From Vibrio bivalvicida (lineage in GTDB: Bacteria; Pseudomonadota; Gammaproteobacteria; Enterobacterales; Vibrionaceae): a stretch of 64,000 nt of DNA. The DNA lies in the NCBI RefSeq assembly GCF_001399455.2, contig NZ_LLEI02000019.1:32035-96034 (forward strand). The letters are read 5' to 3'. A program made the position numbers and the translations under genes. The notes beneath the pieces were generated by a model, which was not told the DNA's origin, searched no databases, and worked only from the letters and a program-made list of their open reading frames with translations. Every line of letters starts with the position of its first letter. The first letter of the stretch is position 1. Below are positions 40,891 through 49,592 of this stretch, piece after piece.

Positions 40891-41649
40891 TTAAAATTCG
40901 TTCTTCCACTCACGTAATGCGCTAAAAATCGCGAGTGAATCGCTTTCAACTGTGCGATTTGCCACACTTCGGATGACAGATTGTTGGTCTGTACGTAAGA
41001 AAGGGTTGATCCATTTTTCGCGACGTATCGTTGTTGGTAGCGTGGGTTTGTTCTGTGCTCGTAGGCGATTGACCTCATCACGGTATTGCTGAAGTAACTC
41101 ATTATCGGGTTCGACAGCAAGGGCAAACGCAACATTACTCGCGGTGTATTCGTGTGCGCAGTAAACCTCAGTTTCTTCAGGCAATGCGGCAAGCTTGGAC
41201 AGTGAGGTATGCATCTGCTCCATTGTGCCTTCAAATACTCGTCCGCAGCCAGCAGAGAAGAGTACATCACCGCAGAAAAGCTTGCCGTCACCCACATAAC
41301 CAATATGACCTCGCGTATGGCCTTCTAAACCGAGTACAAAAAACATCTCGTCAAATAACTCGATTTGATCGCCCGCCTCCACTGCGTGCGTCAAAGTCGG
41401 CACGGGTTCATTAGCAGGGCCGACAACATCGACATCAGGAAATTGTCTCACTAGCTCAGGGATACCACCAATATGGTCATTGTGATGGTGGGTAATCAAA
41501 ATCGCTTCTAAACTCAATTTATGCTGTTTTAGATAAGCTAAAACAGGCGCACAGTCACCTGGGTCAACAACAGCACAACGGCGATCGCTATTTTCAATCA
41601 GCCAGATGTAATTATCATTAAATGCAGGTATGCTTTTGATATTCAACAT
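40891..41649 (-). CDS. gloB: Hydroxyacylglutathione hydrolase (glyoxalase II)
   Basis: GloB hydrolyses S-lactoylglutathione in methylglyoxal detoxification. The 252-residue metallo-beta-lactamase-fold protein carries [10 protein letters not shown] (His54, His56, Asp58, His59) for the binuclear site, [10 protein letters not shown] near 113 and [13 protein letters not shown] near 128, then the glyoxalase II C-terminal domain. It is divergent from the methyltransferase gene, as gloB and yafS are in E. coli. Confidence 0.96.
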   Translation of the reverse strand: MLNIKSIPAFNDNYIWLIENSDRRCAVVDPGDCAPVLAYLKQHKLSLEAILITHHHNDHIGGIPELVRQFPDVDVVGPANEPVPTLTHAVEAGDQIELFDEMFFVLGLEGHTRGHIGYVGDGKLFCGDVLFSAGCGRVFEGTMEQMHTSLSKLAALPEETEVYCAHEYTASNVAFALAVEPDNELLQQYRDEVNRLRAQNKPTLPTTIRREKWINPFLRTDQQSVIRSVANRTVESDSLAIFSALREWKNEF

Positions 41650-41701
41650 GGTTGTGTCTCCAGTATATTGGTCAACAGACGCTTGGGTGAAGCAGTTAAC
41701 T

Positions 41702-42445
41702 ATGAAGCCAGCACGTAGCAGTAAAAAGCTTGAAAAGCCTCATTCATGGTCTCAGTTAAAAAATGGTCAGTGGGTCAGTGAGTCTATTCAAACCCGCGTC
41801 GACGAATGGTGCCCTAAGCTATTCGGTTATCATTTACTAAAACTGGGTGGGTTGAGCTGCGAGTTAACCAGTTTCAACTGTAATATTCAACATCAAGTTA
41901 ATCTAGATATCCAGAACCCATTACATAATGTAATTGCAGATGGCTACGATTTGCCGTTTTTAGAGAAAAGTTTTGATGCGGTCTTGATGGTTCATCAACT
42001 TGATTACTGTAACGATCCGCACCGAATGTTACGTGAAGTCGATAGGGTGGTCATTGACGATGGTTATTTGATCATTACGGGTTTTAATCCAATTAGCCTC
42101 ACTGGGTTGGCAAGCTTGATGCCGTGGCGTAAAAATGCTCTTCCCTGGAGTGGCAGAATGTTTACTCCTAACCGAGTGAAGGATTGGTTGGGGCTTATGA
42201 ATTATCAAGTGATTGAGTGTGACAGTTATGCGCTGTTTCCGATGCAAAAGTACCGCACGATGTGGACATGGCTAGAAAACAGTATAGGTGACTGGGCGTC
42301 ACCTATGGGAAGTTTGTATTTTATTGTTGCCCGTAAGCGAACCTACCCACTTAAACCTATTAAGCCTCATTGGAAGTTAAAGCGAAAATTGACGCCATTA
42401 GGCGTCAATTACAAGATTTCGAATAAGCAAAGTCACCAAGATTAG
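41702..42445 (+). CDS. yafS: YafS-like SAM-dependent methyltransferase
   Basis: The 247-residue protein has a class I methyltransferase fold with the Methyltransf_11-type core: the [38 protein letters not shown] stretch is in its middle (residues ~82-118; each motif piece is short). Substrate unknown. The gene order gloB-yafS-rnhA-dnaQ matches E. coli. An upstream in-frame start at 41630 would overlap gloB, so I took the ATG at 41702 (MKPARSSKK). It ends in a 4-base overlap with the convergent rnhA. Confidence 0.85.
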   Translation: MKPARSSKKLEKPHSWSQLKNGQWVSESIQTRVDEWCPKLFGYHLLKLGGLSCELTSFNCNIQHQVNLDIQNPLHNVIADGYDLPFLEKSFDAVLMVHQLDYCNDPHRMLREVDRVVIDDGYLIITGFNPISLTGLASLMPWRKNALPWSGRMFTPNRVKDWLGLMNYQVIECDSYALFPMQKYRTMWTWLENSIGDWASPMGSLYFIVARKRTYPLKPIKPHWKLKRKLTPLGVNYKISNKQSHQD

Positions 42446-42906
42446 TTTGGAATATATCCACTGTCTTCTTCGCTAGGGTTCTCTGCGGCGGCGCGTGCTA
42501 ATTCGTCACACATCTCATTTTCGCGATGACCTGCATGGCCTTTTACCCAGCGCCAGTCGATGGTGTGGCGTTGAGTTTCTTTATCGAGTGCTTGCCAAAG
42601 GTCAGCATTTTTAACTGGCTTTTTATCTGCGGTTTTCCAACCACGTTTTTTCCAGTTATGAATCCATTGAGTAATGCCTTGGCGAACGTATTGGCTATCT
42701 GTGGTTAAGATGACATCACAGGGTTCTTTTAGTGTTTGCAGTGCGACTATGGTCGCTAGCATCTCCATACGGTTGTTGGTGGTTAGCGTATAACCTTTGG
42801 CTAAAGTCTTTTCGGTTTGTTTATAGCGTAGTACAACACCATAGCCACCCGGACCAGGGTTACCTAGGCAAGAACCATCAGTGAAAATTTCCACCTGTTT
42901 CGTCAT
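42442..42906 (-). CDS. rnhA: Ribonuclease HI
   Basis: RNase HI degrades the RNA strand of RNA-DNA hybrids. The 154-residue product shows the catalytic set Asp10, Glu48 and Asp70 ([23 protein letters not shown]), the last Asp in the C-terminal segment, and [15 protein letters not shown]. It is divergent from dnaQ with only 56 bases between starts, so their promoters must overlap, as in E. coli. Confidence 0.97.
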   Translation of the reverse strand: MTKQVEIFTDGSCLGNPGPGGYGVVLRYKQTEKTLAKGYTLTTNNRMEMLATIVALQTLKEPCDVILTTDSQYVRQGITQWIHNWKKRGWKTADKKPVKNADLWQALDKETQRHTIDWRWVKGHAGHRENEMCDELARAAAENPSEEDSGYIPN

Positions 42907-42962
42907 GATTTGATACTATTGGGTTAAGCACATTATTGGCATAGTCTGACACATATTTTGTT

Positions 42963-43697
42963 ATGAATACTAGCAACAATTCGAATCAACACCGTATCGT
43001 GGTACTCGATACCGAAACCACAGGTATGAACCGTGAAGGTGGACCACATTACCAAGGGCATCGCATTATCGAGATCGGTGCGGTGGAAATTATCAACCGT
43101 AAACTGACAGGTCGACACTTTCACGTTTACATTAAGCCCGATCGAGAAATTCAGCCTGATGCGGTTGAAGTTCACGGTATTACCGATGAGTTTTTGGTGG
43201 ATAAGCCAGAATACCAATACGTTCACAATGAGTTTTTAGAGTTCATTAAAGGGGCAGAGCTGGTTGCTCACAACGCGTCCTTCGATGTCGGCTTTATGGA
43301 TCATGAATTTGGTATGCTCAATTCACAGATCGGCAAAACCGTTGACTACTGTAAGGTGACCGATACGCTGGCTATGGCGAAGAAAATCTTCCCGGGCAAG
43401 CGAAACAATCTTGATGTCCTCTGTGACCGGTATGGTATCGATAACTCGCATCGTACGCTACACGGAGCATTGCTCGATGCGGAGATTCTTGCCGACGTCT
43501 ACCTGTTGATGACAGGTGGGCAAACCTCATTGCAATTCAATGCGGGAAGCTCAAGTGAGGGGGGGGAAGCCATAAAACGTGCCTCCAGCGGACGAAAAGT
43601 GCTAAAGGTTTTGCGTGCAAGCGCCGATGAAATAGAAGCCCACCAAAGTAGATTAGATATCGTCGAGAAAAGCGGAAGCTGTCTCTGGCGTCAATAG
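42963..43697 (+). CDS. dnaQ: DNA polymerase III epsilon subunit (proofreading)
   Basis: DnaQ is the 3'-5' exonuclease of the replicase. The 244-residue protein has the DEDDh exonuclease motifs VLDTETTGM (Asp16, Glu18), AHNASFDVGFMDHE and the HRTLHGALLDAE end, and a C-terminal tail with a clamp-binding motif QTSLQF (residues 187-192), then the alpha-binding segment. The replicative alpha subunit, dnaE, is 9 kb upstream. Confidence 0.97.
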   Translation: MNTSNNSNQHRIVVLDTETTGMNREGGPHYQGHRIIEIGAVEIINRKLTGRHFHVYIKPDREIQPDAVEVHGITDEFLVDKPEYQYVHNEFLEFIKGAELVAHNASFDVGFMDHEFGMLNSQIGKTVDYCKVTDTLAMAKKIFPGKRNNLDVLCDRYGIDNSHRTLHGALLDAEILADVYLLMTGGQTSLQFNAGSSSEGGEAIKRASSGRKVLKVLRASADEIEAHQSRLDIVEKSGSCLWRQ

Positions 43698-43705
43698 GAG
43701 AAAGG

Positions 43706-44956
43706 ATGTTGAGGATTTGGATTGCCATTGTCGCTATTTTGTTTAGCGCGTTAGGTTATAGCGCTGAAGAGTCCTCTATGTCTCTATTAGACAACCGTTT
43801 TCGCGTCGACCCCTCGATCAAAAAAATTACTTTCGTGATTTACCGAGCGAAAAGGTCTCAGCCTGTGGTTCTTGTCAGACCTGATGGTAAAAAGTATTAC
43901 GCATGGCGCAGCCCGGACAATGTGCGTTGGTATCAAGAGTCGTCAATGGACATTGTTTCTATTGATAATCCCATGCCTGGACCTTGGCAGGCGATTGGTA
44001 AAGTCACACCGAAAAATAAAATTAAAATGATATCTCATCTTGAGCTTTCTACTGACAAGATGCCAAGCCGGCTTTATCAAGGTGAATCGATTAAGTTTAA
44101 TGCACGTCTGACATCAAATGATCAACCGCTGGTACTACGTGATTTTCTAGATCGCGTTAAGCTGAAGGTGACGTTTACCAAGTACATCGAAAATGAAGAT
44201 GAACTTATTAAAGAAGCCAAGCCTGTTCCAGAAGTTATCGGCGAGTTTGCCGATGATGGACAAAATTTGGATGAGGTGGCGGGTGACGGCATTTTTACTG
44301 TTTCTTTGCCAATTACCAGTGCACCAGGTAAATATCGAGTAAGAGTTACCTCTGGTAATGGGGTGTTTTTACGGGCACAAGAGCAAGAGGTGCTTGTCTA
44401 CCCGACACCATTACAGACGACTTTTATTCAGTCTCGTGACGCTATGAGTCCAAATAAAATAATTATCGCAGGTGAGCAGGGAATGATTTTGCCTGGTTCA
44501 ATTGCAGGGCGCATTGAACATACTTCGCCTGAAGGACAGTTAATATCGGTACAAGGTTCGGCAGAGGCAGAGAGCAACAAGCTTGAGTTAGAGATTCCTT
44601 ACAGCGAAACCATTGGCCTTTATACGTGGACAGGAGAAGCATTTGCAACTGAAATGGGCTCTGAACGACCACTAATTTTCCAGATGACAGAGCATTCGTA
44701 TAGCGTCGTTGCTGAAGTGGATATGGCGGAGACTCGCCGACTACAGGAAGAGGAACGCCTCATACAGCAAAAACGTTTAGAAGAACTGCAATTAATTCAG
44801 ATGCGAGAAGAAAAACGCACGCGTACCATGATTATTATCGGCGTGGGTAATGTAGTGATGATTCTTCTTGGTTTAGTGGTATGGTTTGTTATGCGTAAAC
44901 TGAAAGCTAGCAAACAAGCAATTCCTGAGATGCAGTTGGAAATGCCGAAGAAGTAA
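43706..44956 (+). CDS. TIGR03503-type membrane protein, function unknown
   Basis: The 416-residue protein has an N-terminal signal peptide (residues 1-20), a large periplasmic part with ordered beta-rich segments (PSRLYQGESIKFNAR, VAGDGIFTVSLP with the Dx(D/E)G pattern of compliance-type ectodomains) and a C-terminal membrane helix (MIIIGVGNVVMILLGLVVWFV) with a short lysine-rich cytoplasmic tail, preceded by a charged helix. I recall TIGR03503 as sharing its phylogenetic spread with the GlyGly-CTERM/rhombosortase system, which would make it a candidate partner there. It is 8 bases after dnaQ, so likely cotranscribed, and convergent with fadE. Confidence 0.72.
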   Translation: MLRIWIAIVAILFSALGYSAEESSMSLLDNRFRVDPSIKKITFVIYRAKRSQPVVLVRPDGKKYYAWRSPDNVRWYQESSMDIVSIDNPMPGPWQAIGKVTPKNKIKMISHLELSTDKMPSRLYQGESIKFNARLTSNDQPLVLRDFLDRVKLKVTFTKYIENEDELIKEAKPVPEVIGEFADDGQNLDEVAGDGIFTVSLPITSAPGKYRVRVTSGNGVFLRAQEQEVLVYPTPLQTTFIQSRDAMSPNKIIIAGEQGMILPGSIAGRIEHTSPEGQLISVQGSAEAESNKLELEIPYSETIGLYTWTGEAFATEMGSERPLIFQMTEHSYSVVAEVDMAETRRLQEEERLIQQKRLEELQLIQMREEKRTRTMIIIGVGNVVMILLGLVVWFVMRKLKASKQAIPEMQLEMPKK

Positions 44957-44992
44957 TGGCGTTATTTGATGCACATTATAAAATTCTGAGAC

Positions 44993-45017
44993 TAAAAAGG
45001 GCTGCAGAGCAGCCCTT
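44993..45017 (-). terminator. Rho-independent terminator between the TIGR03503 gene and fadE
   Basis: AAGGGCTGC (44997-45005) pairs perfectly with GCAGCCCTT (45009-45017) around AGA. On the minus strand T-rich sequence follows, so it mainly ends fadE. Confidence 0.85.
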
Positions 45018-45034
45018 CGTCATAGCAGTTATCT

Positions 45035-47488
45035 TTACGCGACTTCATCCATTTTTGAACAAAGCTGCGGTTGCGGCTTTGCTGCCAGTTCTTCCGGACT
45101 AAAGTCATCGACGTTGATTACATACAAGCGCTGCACTTCAGCTTCACGCAGTAACGTCGCTTCGTTGGCATCAATAATACCTTTTTCTAAACCAATAGCA
45201 GCGACTTCATCCAAACGTAGGAATGGGCGGCGCTTATCTGTCTCTTTACAGATTTTGTCGAACACGGGCTCAGCTTGAAGGATGATTTCAAGCGCTTGTT
45301 CGATACGACCAACGGCATTGAATTCACTTGCCGCAAAGTACTGGTTACGGCCAATTCGAGAGCGAGTTTCACTCGGTGTCTGTAAGATCTGAGCAACTTG
45401 GCTATCGAGCTTATCGCTTGGCGTTTGACGTACGCGACCAAATGGTAAGATTAATAGGCGTAATGCTTTGCCCAACCACTTGTTCGGGAAGTTGGCTAAG
45501 AACTCGTCTACGGCAAGCTCAGTCTGCTTGAGACTATCTTGCAACCCCCAATGTACTAGTGGTAGATCCTCTGTATGACGTCCATCACTTTCGTAACGCT
45601 TTAAGGTAGCTGAACCTAGATATAGTTGGCTCAAAATATCACCTAGACGTGCAGACAGACGTTCCTTGCGTTTCAGGGAACCACCTAAAACAGCCATTGA
45701 AATGTCTGATAGGAGTGCAATATTTGCACTGTAGCGGTTTAGTTGCTGGTAGTAGCGAGTAGTTGAGTCTTTGACTGGTGCATCTGAGAAGCGGCCATCG
45801 GTTAGACCAAGCCAGAAACTACGAACTAGGTTACTCATAGCAAAGCTCACGTGTCCTGCCAATGCTGAGTCAAACTTGTCTAGGGCGTCAGATGCTTCAG
45901 AGTAGGCCGCGTTCATTTCTTCTAAAACAAAAGGATGACAACGAATTGCCCCTTGGCCGTAGATAATCATAGAACGAGTCAGAATATTTGCTCCTTCTAC
46001 CGTAACCGCTATGGGTGCACCTTGATACCCACGCGCAAGGAAGTTCGATGGCCCCATACAGATCCCTTTACCACCGAGGATATCCATGGCATCAATAACG
46101 CTGTGTTGCATTCTGTGGGTACAGTGGTATTTCACGATCGCAGAGATGACTGAAGGCTTTTCTCCCAAGTCGATACCTGCCACGGTTAGAGTGCTGGCAG
46201 CATCCATAACATAAGCGTTACCACCTAATCGTGCTAATGGCTCTTCAACCCCTTCCATATGACCAATTGGTTGTTTGAATTGGCGACGGATTCGAGCGTA
46301 AGCGCCAGTTGCCAGCGCTGCGGTTTTAATTCCACCAGTCGAGTTTGAAGGTAGCGTGATACCACGGCCAACAGACAGGCACTCAACCAGCATACGCCAG
46401 CCTTGTCCTGCCATTTTTGGGCCGCCAATGATAAAGTCGAGCGGAACAAATAAATCTTCACCACGAGTCGGGCCATTTTGGAAGGGCACATTGAGTGGGA
46501 AGTGGCGATTACCTATCTCGACACCTTTCAGGTGGGTGGGAACGAGCGCGCAAGTGATGCCAAGATCTGGCTTGTCACCAAGCAAGCCTTCTGGATCGCG
46601 CAGTTTAAATGCTAAGCCAAGTACAGTGGCAACAGGAGCAAGAGTAATGTAACGCTTGTTCCACGTTAGGCGCATACCCAGCACCTCTTTACCTTCCCAT
46701 TGACCTTTACACACCACGCCAAAATCTGGAATTGAACCAGCATCAGATCCAGCTTCTGGGCTAGTTAAAGCAAAGCATGGAATTTCTTTGCCTTCGGCAA
46801 GACGAGGCAAGTAATGATCTTTTTGCTCTGTAGTACCATAGTGTTGCAGAAGCTCGCCTGGCCCTAATGAGTTGGGAACACCAACGGTAGAAGAAAGCAC
46901 GCTTGAAACACCGGTTAGCTTTTGCAGCACTAATGATTGAGCGTAAGCGGAGAACTCAAGGCCACCATATTTTTTCTTAATGATCATGGCAAAGAACTTG
47001 TTGTCTTTTAGGAATTGCCAAACTTCAGGTGGTAGGTCGGCTAATTCGTGTGTGACTTTATAGTCATTCACCATAGCGCAAACTTCGTTAACCGGGCCGT
47101 CTAAGAAGGCTTGTTCTTCAGCACTGAGTTGCGGTGTCTGGATGCTGTGCAGTTTTTTCCAGTCAGGTTTACCTTTAAACAGCTCAGCTTCCCACCAAAC
47201 CGTACCCGCATCGAGTGCTTCTTTCTCAGTCTGAGACATTGCAGGAAGCACTTTTTTAAACAGCTCAAGCGCTTTTTTGCTGATCAGTGATTGTCTGATA
47301 GATGGGACTGCGAGGATTGTTATTGCGGCAATAAATAGAATCCAACTAAGTGAGCCTGCAGTCCCTAAAATAGAGAGTACAACCATGGTGGCAGTAAGAG
47401 CAGCGATTGACAGTGACAGTGAGCTGCGATGATATAAGCAGGTCGCAAGTACTGCAGTAAAGCCAAGTATAGAGAGCAAGATGTCCAT
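45035..47488 (-). CDS. fadE: Acyl-CoA dehydrogenase FadE
   Basis: FadE carries out the first step of beta-oxidation, passing electrons to ETF. The 817-residue protein has the FadE layout: two N-terminal hydrophobic segments (to residue ~70), an acyl-CoA dehydrogenase core with [15 protein letters not shown] near residue 240 and [20 protein letters not shown] near 490, and the long C-terminal extension typical of FadE. A candidate FadR operator lies 55-71 bases upstream of the start (47543-47559). It is divergent from gmhA and has its own terminator at 44993. Confidence 0.95.
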   Translation of the reverse strand: MDILLSILGFTAVLATCLYHRSSLSLSIAALTATMVVLSILGTAGSLSWILFIAAITILAVPSIRQSLISKKALELFKKVLPAMSQTEKEALDAGTVWWEAELFKGKPDWKKLHSIQTPQLSAEEQAFLDGPVNEVCAMVNDYKVTHELADLPPEVWQFLKDNKFFAMIIKKKYGGLEFSAYAQSLVLQKLTGVSSVLSSTVGVPNSLGPGELLQHYGTTEQKDHYLPRLAEGKEIPCFALTSPEAGSDAGSIPDFGVVCKGQWEGKEVLGMRLTWNKRYITLAPVATVLGLAFKLRDPEGLLGDKPDLGITCALVPTHLKGVEIGNRHFPLNVPFQNGPTRGEDLFVPLDFIIGGPKMAGQGWRMLVECLSVGRGITLPSNSTGGIKTAALATGAYARIRRQFKQPIGHMEGVEEPLARLGGNAYVMDAASTLTVAGIDLGEKPSVISAIVKYHCTHRMQHSVIDAMDILGGKGICMGPSNFLARGYQGAPIAVTVEGANILTRSMIIYGQGAIRCHPFVLEEMNAAYSEASDALDKFDSALAGHVSFAMSNLVRSFWLGLTDGRFSDAPVKDSTTRYYQQLNRYSANIALLSDISMAVLGGSLKRKERLSARLGDILSQLYLGSATLKRYESDGRHTEDLPLVHWGLQDSLKQTELAVDEFLANFPNKWLGKALRLLILPFGRVRQTPSDKLDSQVAQILQTPSETRSRIGRNQYFAASEFNAVGRIEQALEIILQAEPVFDKICKETDKRRPFLRLDEVAAIGLEKGIIDANEATLLREAEVQRLYVINVDDFSPEELAAKPQPQLCSKMDEVA

Positions 47489-47795
47489 ATGTATGTTCCT
47501 TTATTACGGCGAAATGTGTTCTGTTTTATGCCGATAACACGTAAGAGGTCTAACCAGTTAAGTGTAATCAAAATATTAACAAAATGTAAAACGGGTAATT
47601 GCTTAAAAAGTGATCCAAGTAGAGTGAAAAGTCTAAAAATGATGGGCTATGCGGATTTTGTGAACCAAGATTTGCACCAAAGCGGGAATTGTTATCAGTC
47701 AGCTATCGACAGTGAGAATTGTTTGAGTAAACTCTGTAGATAACGTTTTCTGCTTTTACGCAGAGCCCTTTATTACAAAAATTAGAGATAAACCT
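47489..47795. promoter_or_regulatory. Divergent fadE-gmhA gap with candidate FadR operator
   Basis: This 307-base gap must hold both divergent promoters. Bases 47543-47559 read AAGAGGTCTAACCAGTT; they keep the FadR GGTC and ACCAG core (9 of 12 central bases), with mismatches in the centre and left flank. The site is placed to control fadE. The rest is A/T-rich and I see no convincing gene; the 84-codon frame at 47489-47743 has no homology I recognise and lacks a ribosome site. Confidence 0.5.
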
Positions 47796-48374
47796 ATGTA
47801 CCAGGACCTGATTAAAAACGAACTGACCGAAGCTGCTGATGTTCTGAATAAGTTTTTAAGTGATGAGACCAACATTGCTCAGATCGAAGCCGCGGCAAAA
47901 ATGCTGGCGGATTCATTTAAGCAAGGTGGTAAAGTACTTTCTTGTGGTAATGGTGGTTCACACTGTGATGCGATGCATTTTGCGGAAGAGCTGACAGGTC
48001 GTTACCGTGAAAATCGTCCTGGCTTACCAGGTATTGCTATTTCTGATCCAAGCCATTTGTCTTGCGTCAGTAATGATTTTGGTTATGAGTATGTGTTCTC
48101 TCGTTATGTGGAAGCGGTGGGAGCTAAGGGTGATGTACTATTTGGTTTATCGACTTCTGGCAACTCAGGCAATATTCTGAAAGCGATCGATGCTGCTAAA
48201 GCGAAAGGGATGAAGACCATTGCACTTACAGGCAAAGATGGCGGGAAAATGGCGGGCCTAGCGGATATCGAAATTCGTGTTCCACACTTTGGCTATGCAG
48301 ATCGAATTCAAGAGATCCATATTAAGATTATCCACATAGTGATCCAATTGATCGAAAAAGAAATGGAAAAGTAA
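47796..48374 (+). CDS. gmhA: Phosphoheptose isomerase
   Basis: GmhA isomerises sedoheptulose 7-phosphate to D-glycero-D-manno-heptose 7-phosphate, the first step to ADP-heptose for the LPS core. The 192-residue SIS-domain protein has [20 protein letters not shown] near residues 50-69, the conserved [11 protein letters not shown] loop near 108-118, and [17 protein letters not shown] near 140. GmhB, two steps on, is at 58421. Confidence 0.97.
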   Translation: MYQDLIKNELTEAADVLNKFLSDETNIAQIEAAAKMLADSFKQGGKVLSCGNGGSHCDAMHFAEELTGRYRENRPGLPGIAISDPSHLSCVSNDFGYEYVFSRYVEAVGAKGDVLFGLSTSGNSGNILKAIDAAKAKGMKTIALTGKDGGKMAGLADIEIRVPHFGYADRIQEIHIKIIHIVIQLIEKEMEK

Positions 48375-48446
48375 TTTTCCGAATGGTTTAAACCGTATCC
48401 GTATTTTAGGCGGGTACGGTTGTTTTAACAGGGAGCTTTTTAAACC

Positions 48447-49292
48447 ATGTGTGAATTGCTCGGAATGAGCGCCAATGTACCAACCGATATCTGTTTTAGC
48501 TTTACTGGGCTAATGCAACGTGGCGGAAATACAGGTCCGCACCGTGACGGTTGGGGAATTACCTTCTACGAGGGCAAGGGCTTTCGTAACTTTAAAGATC
48601 CAAATCCAAGCTGCGATTCAAAGATCGCAGAGCTTGTACAGAATTATCCGATCAAAAGCTGTGCGGTGATCAGTCATATTCGTCAGGCTAATCGTGGTGC
48701 GGTAAACCTTGAAAATACGCATCCGTTTACTCGTGAGCTTTGGGGCCGTTACTGGACCTTTGCGCACAATGGTCAATTAAGTGATTACCAAGACTTCGCG
48801 ACTGGACGTCATCGCCCTGTTGGTCAAACCGACAGTGAGCTTTCGTTCTGTTGGCTACTAAAACAAATGGAAGACAAGTACCCGCAGCCGCCTCAAGACA
48901 TGGTGGGCGTGTTCCGATTTATTGCCCACTGCTGCGATAAGTTACGTGAAAAAGGGGTATTTAACTTGTTGCTGTCTGATGGTGAGTATGTCATGACTTA
49001 CTGTACCAATCATTTGTATTGGATTACTCGTCGCGCACCGTTTGGTAAAGCGTCGCTGATTGACGAAGATGTAGAAATCAACTTTCAAGAAGAGACAACA
49101 CCCAATGATGTCGTTTCGGTCATAGCAACCCAGCCACTGACTGACAACGAAACTTGGCACCGGATGAAACCGGGTGAGTTTGGTATTTTCCACTTTGGTG
49201 AATTGATTGATGGCAATGCTGACGAGCTGGGCAATGTGGCTTTTGCACCAAAGAAGGTTAAAAGTCAGGCGCCAACTGAGCCGTTGGAGTAA
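48447..49292 (+). CDS. yafJ: Class II glutamine amidotransferase-like protein YafJ
   Basis: The 281-residue protein begins MCELLGMSAN, so Cys2 becomes the N-terminal nucleophile after methionine removal. It has HRDGWGITFY near residue 32 and the SHIRQANRGAVNLENTHPF and FAHNGQL motifs, the Ntn amidotransferase (GATase_4/YafJ) fold. No partner synthase is fused or adjacent, so its substrate is unknown. The gmhA-yafJ order is also seen in E. coli. GGGAG precedes the ATG. Confidence 0.9.
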   Translation: MCELLGMSANVPTDICFSFTGLMQRGGNTGPHRDGWGITFYEGKGFRNFKDPNPSCDSKIAELVQNYPIKSCAVISHIRQANRGAVNLENTHPFTRELWGRYWTFAHNGQLSDYQDFATGRHRPVGQTDSELSFCWLLKQMEDKYPQPPQDMVGVFRFIAHCCDKLREKGVFNLLLSDGEYVMTYCTNHLYWITRRAPFGKASLIDEDVEINFQEETTPNDVVSVIATQPLTDNETWHRMKPGEFGIFHFGELIDGNADELGNVAFAPKKVKSQAPTEPLE

Positions 49293-49293
49293 T

Positions 49294-49380
49294 AGAATCG
49301 CTCCGCTCTGAGATCGGGCTACGCCCGCGAGAATGTAGAATGCTTCGCTCCGAGAACGGACTCCGTCCTTCGAGAGGCGA
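49294..49380. repeat. Two tandem ~43-bp hairpin-bearing units
   Basis: Unit A (49294-49336) and unit B (49337-49380) both start AGAAT, run through CGCTC...GAGA, and carry a small hairpin: CGGGC/GCCCG in A and GGAC/GTCC in B. The one paired change G-C to A-T is compensatory, so the pairing is kept while the sequence differs. The GCGAGAA in unit A is the complement of the heptamer at 49484. Confidence 0.65.
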
Positions 49381-49448
49381 ACGTTATAGCTGCTGAGTAG
49401 GTATCTGATACAGAGTTTTTATGAGGGACTTACGTCTAAAATAAAGAA

Positions 49449-49477
49449 AAAAGGTGACGCCTTAACGTCAACCTTCC
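49449..49477 (-). terminator. Second minus-oriented hairpin terminator near proS
   Basis: AAGGTGACG (49451-49459) pairs with CGTCAACCTT (49466-49475, one bulged A); on the minus strand CTTTTTTC follows. It lies beyond the main proS terminator and may be a former or backup terminator. Confidence 0.55.
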
Positions 49478-49483
49478 AAAGTT

Positions 49484-49539
49484 TTCTCGCTTCTCGCTTC
49501 TCGCTTCTCGCTTCTCGCTTCTCGCTTCTCGCTTCTCGC
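49484..49539. repeat. Tandem array of eight TTCTCGC heptamers
   Basis: Eight perfect head-to-tail copies of the 7-bp unit TTCTCGC cover 49484-49539. It lies between two minus-oriented terminators in a convergent gap. Such arrays are prone to copy-number change (VNTR). Confidence 0.97.
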
Positions 49540-49544
49540 TCGCA

Positions 49545-49575
49545 ATAAAAGGCCGATGTCTCCATCGGCCTTCTG
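49545..49575 (-). terminator. Rho-independent terminator after proS
   Basis: AAGGCCGATG (49549-49558) pairs perfectly with CATCGGCCTT (49563-49572) around TCTC; on the minus strand T-rich sequence follows. Confidence 0.9.
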
Positions 49576-49592
49576 TATTTCTAGGAGCTAGC

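Larger units (their letters stand above)
49293..49592. other. yafJ-proS gap built of repeats and hairpins
   Basis: In order this 300-base convergent gap holds two tandem ~43-bp units (49294-49380), plain A/T-rich sequence, a minus-oriented hairpin terminator (49451-49475), eight tandem TTCTCGC heptamers (49484-49539) and the main proS terminator (49549-49572). I see no ORF. Confidence 0.7.

Noticed and set aside
47489..47743. 84-codon plus-strand ORF before gmhA
   Set aside because: It begins right at the divergent fadE start, has no ribosome site and no recognisable family, and covers the promoter and FadR-like region.
49484..49539. Repeat array that could be taken for a CRISPR
   Set aside because: The unit is 7 bases with no spacers and no cas genes are near; it is a simple tandem repeat.
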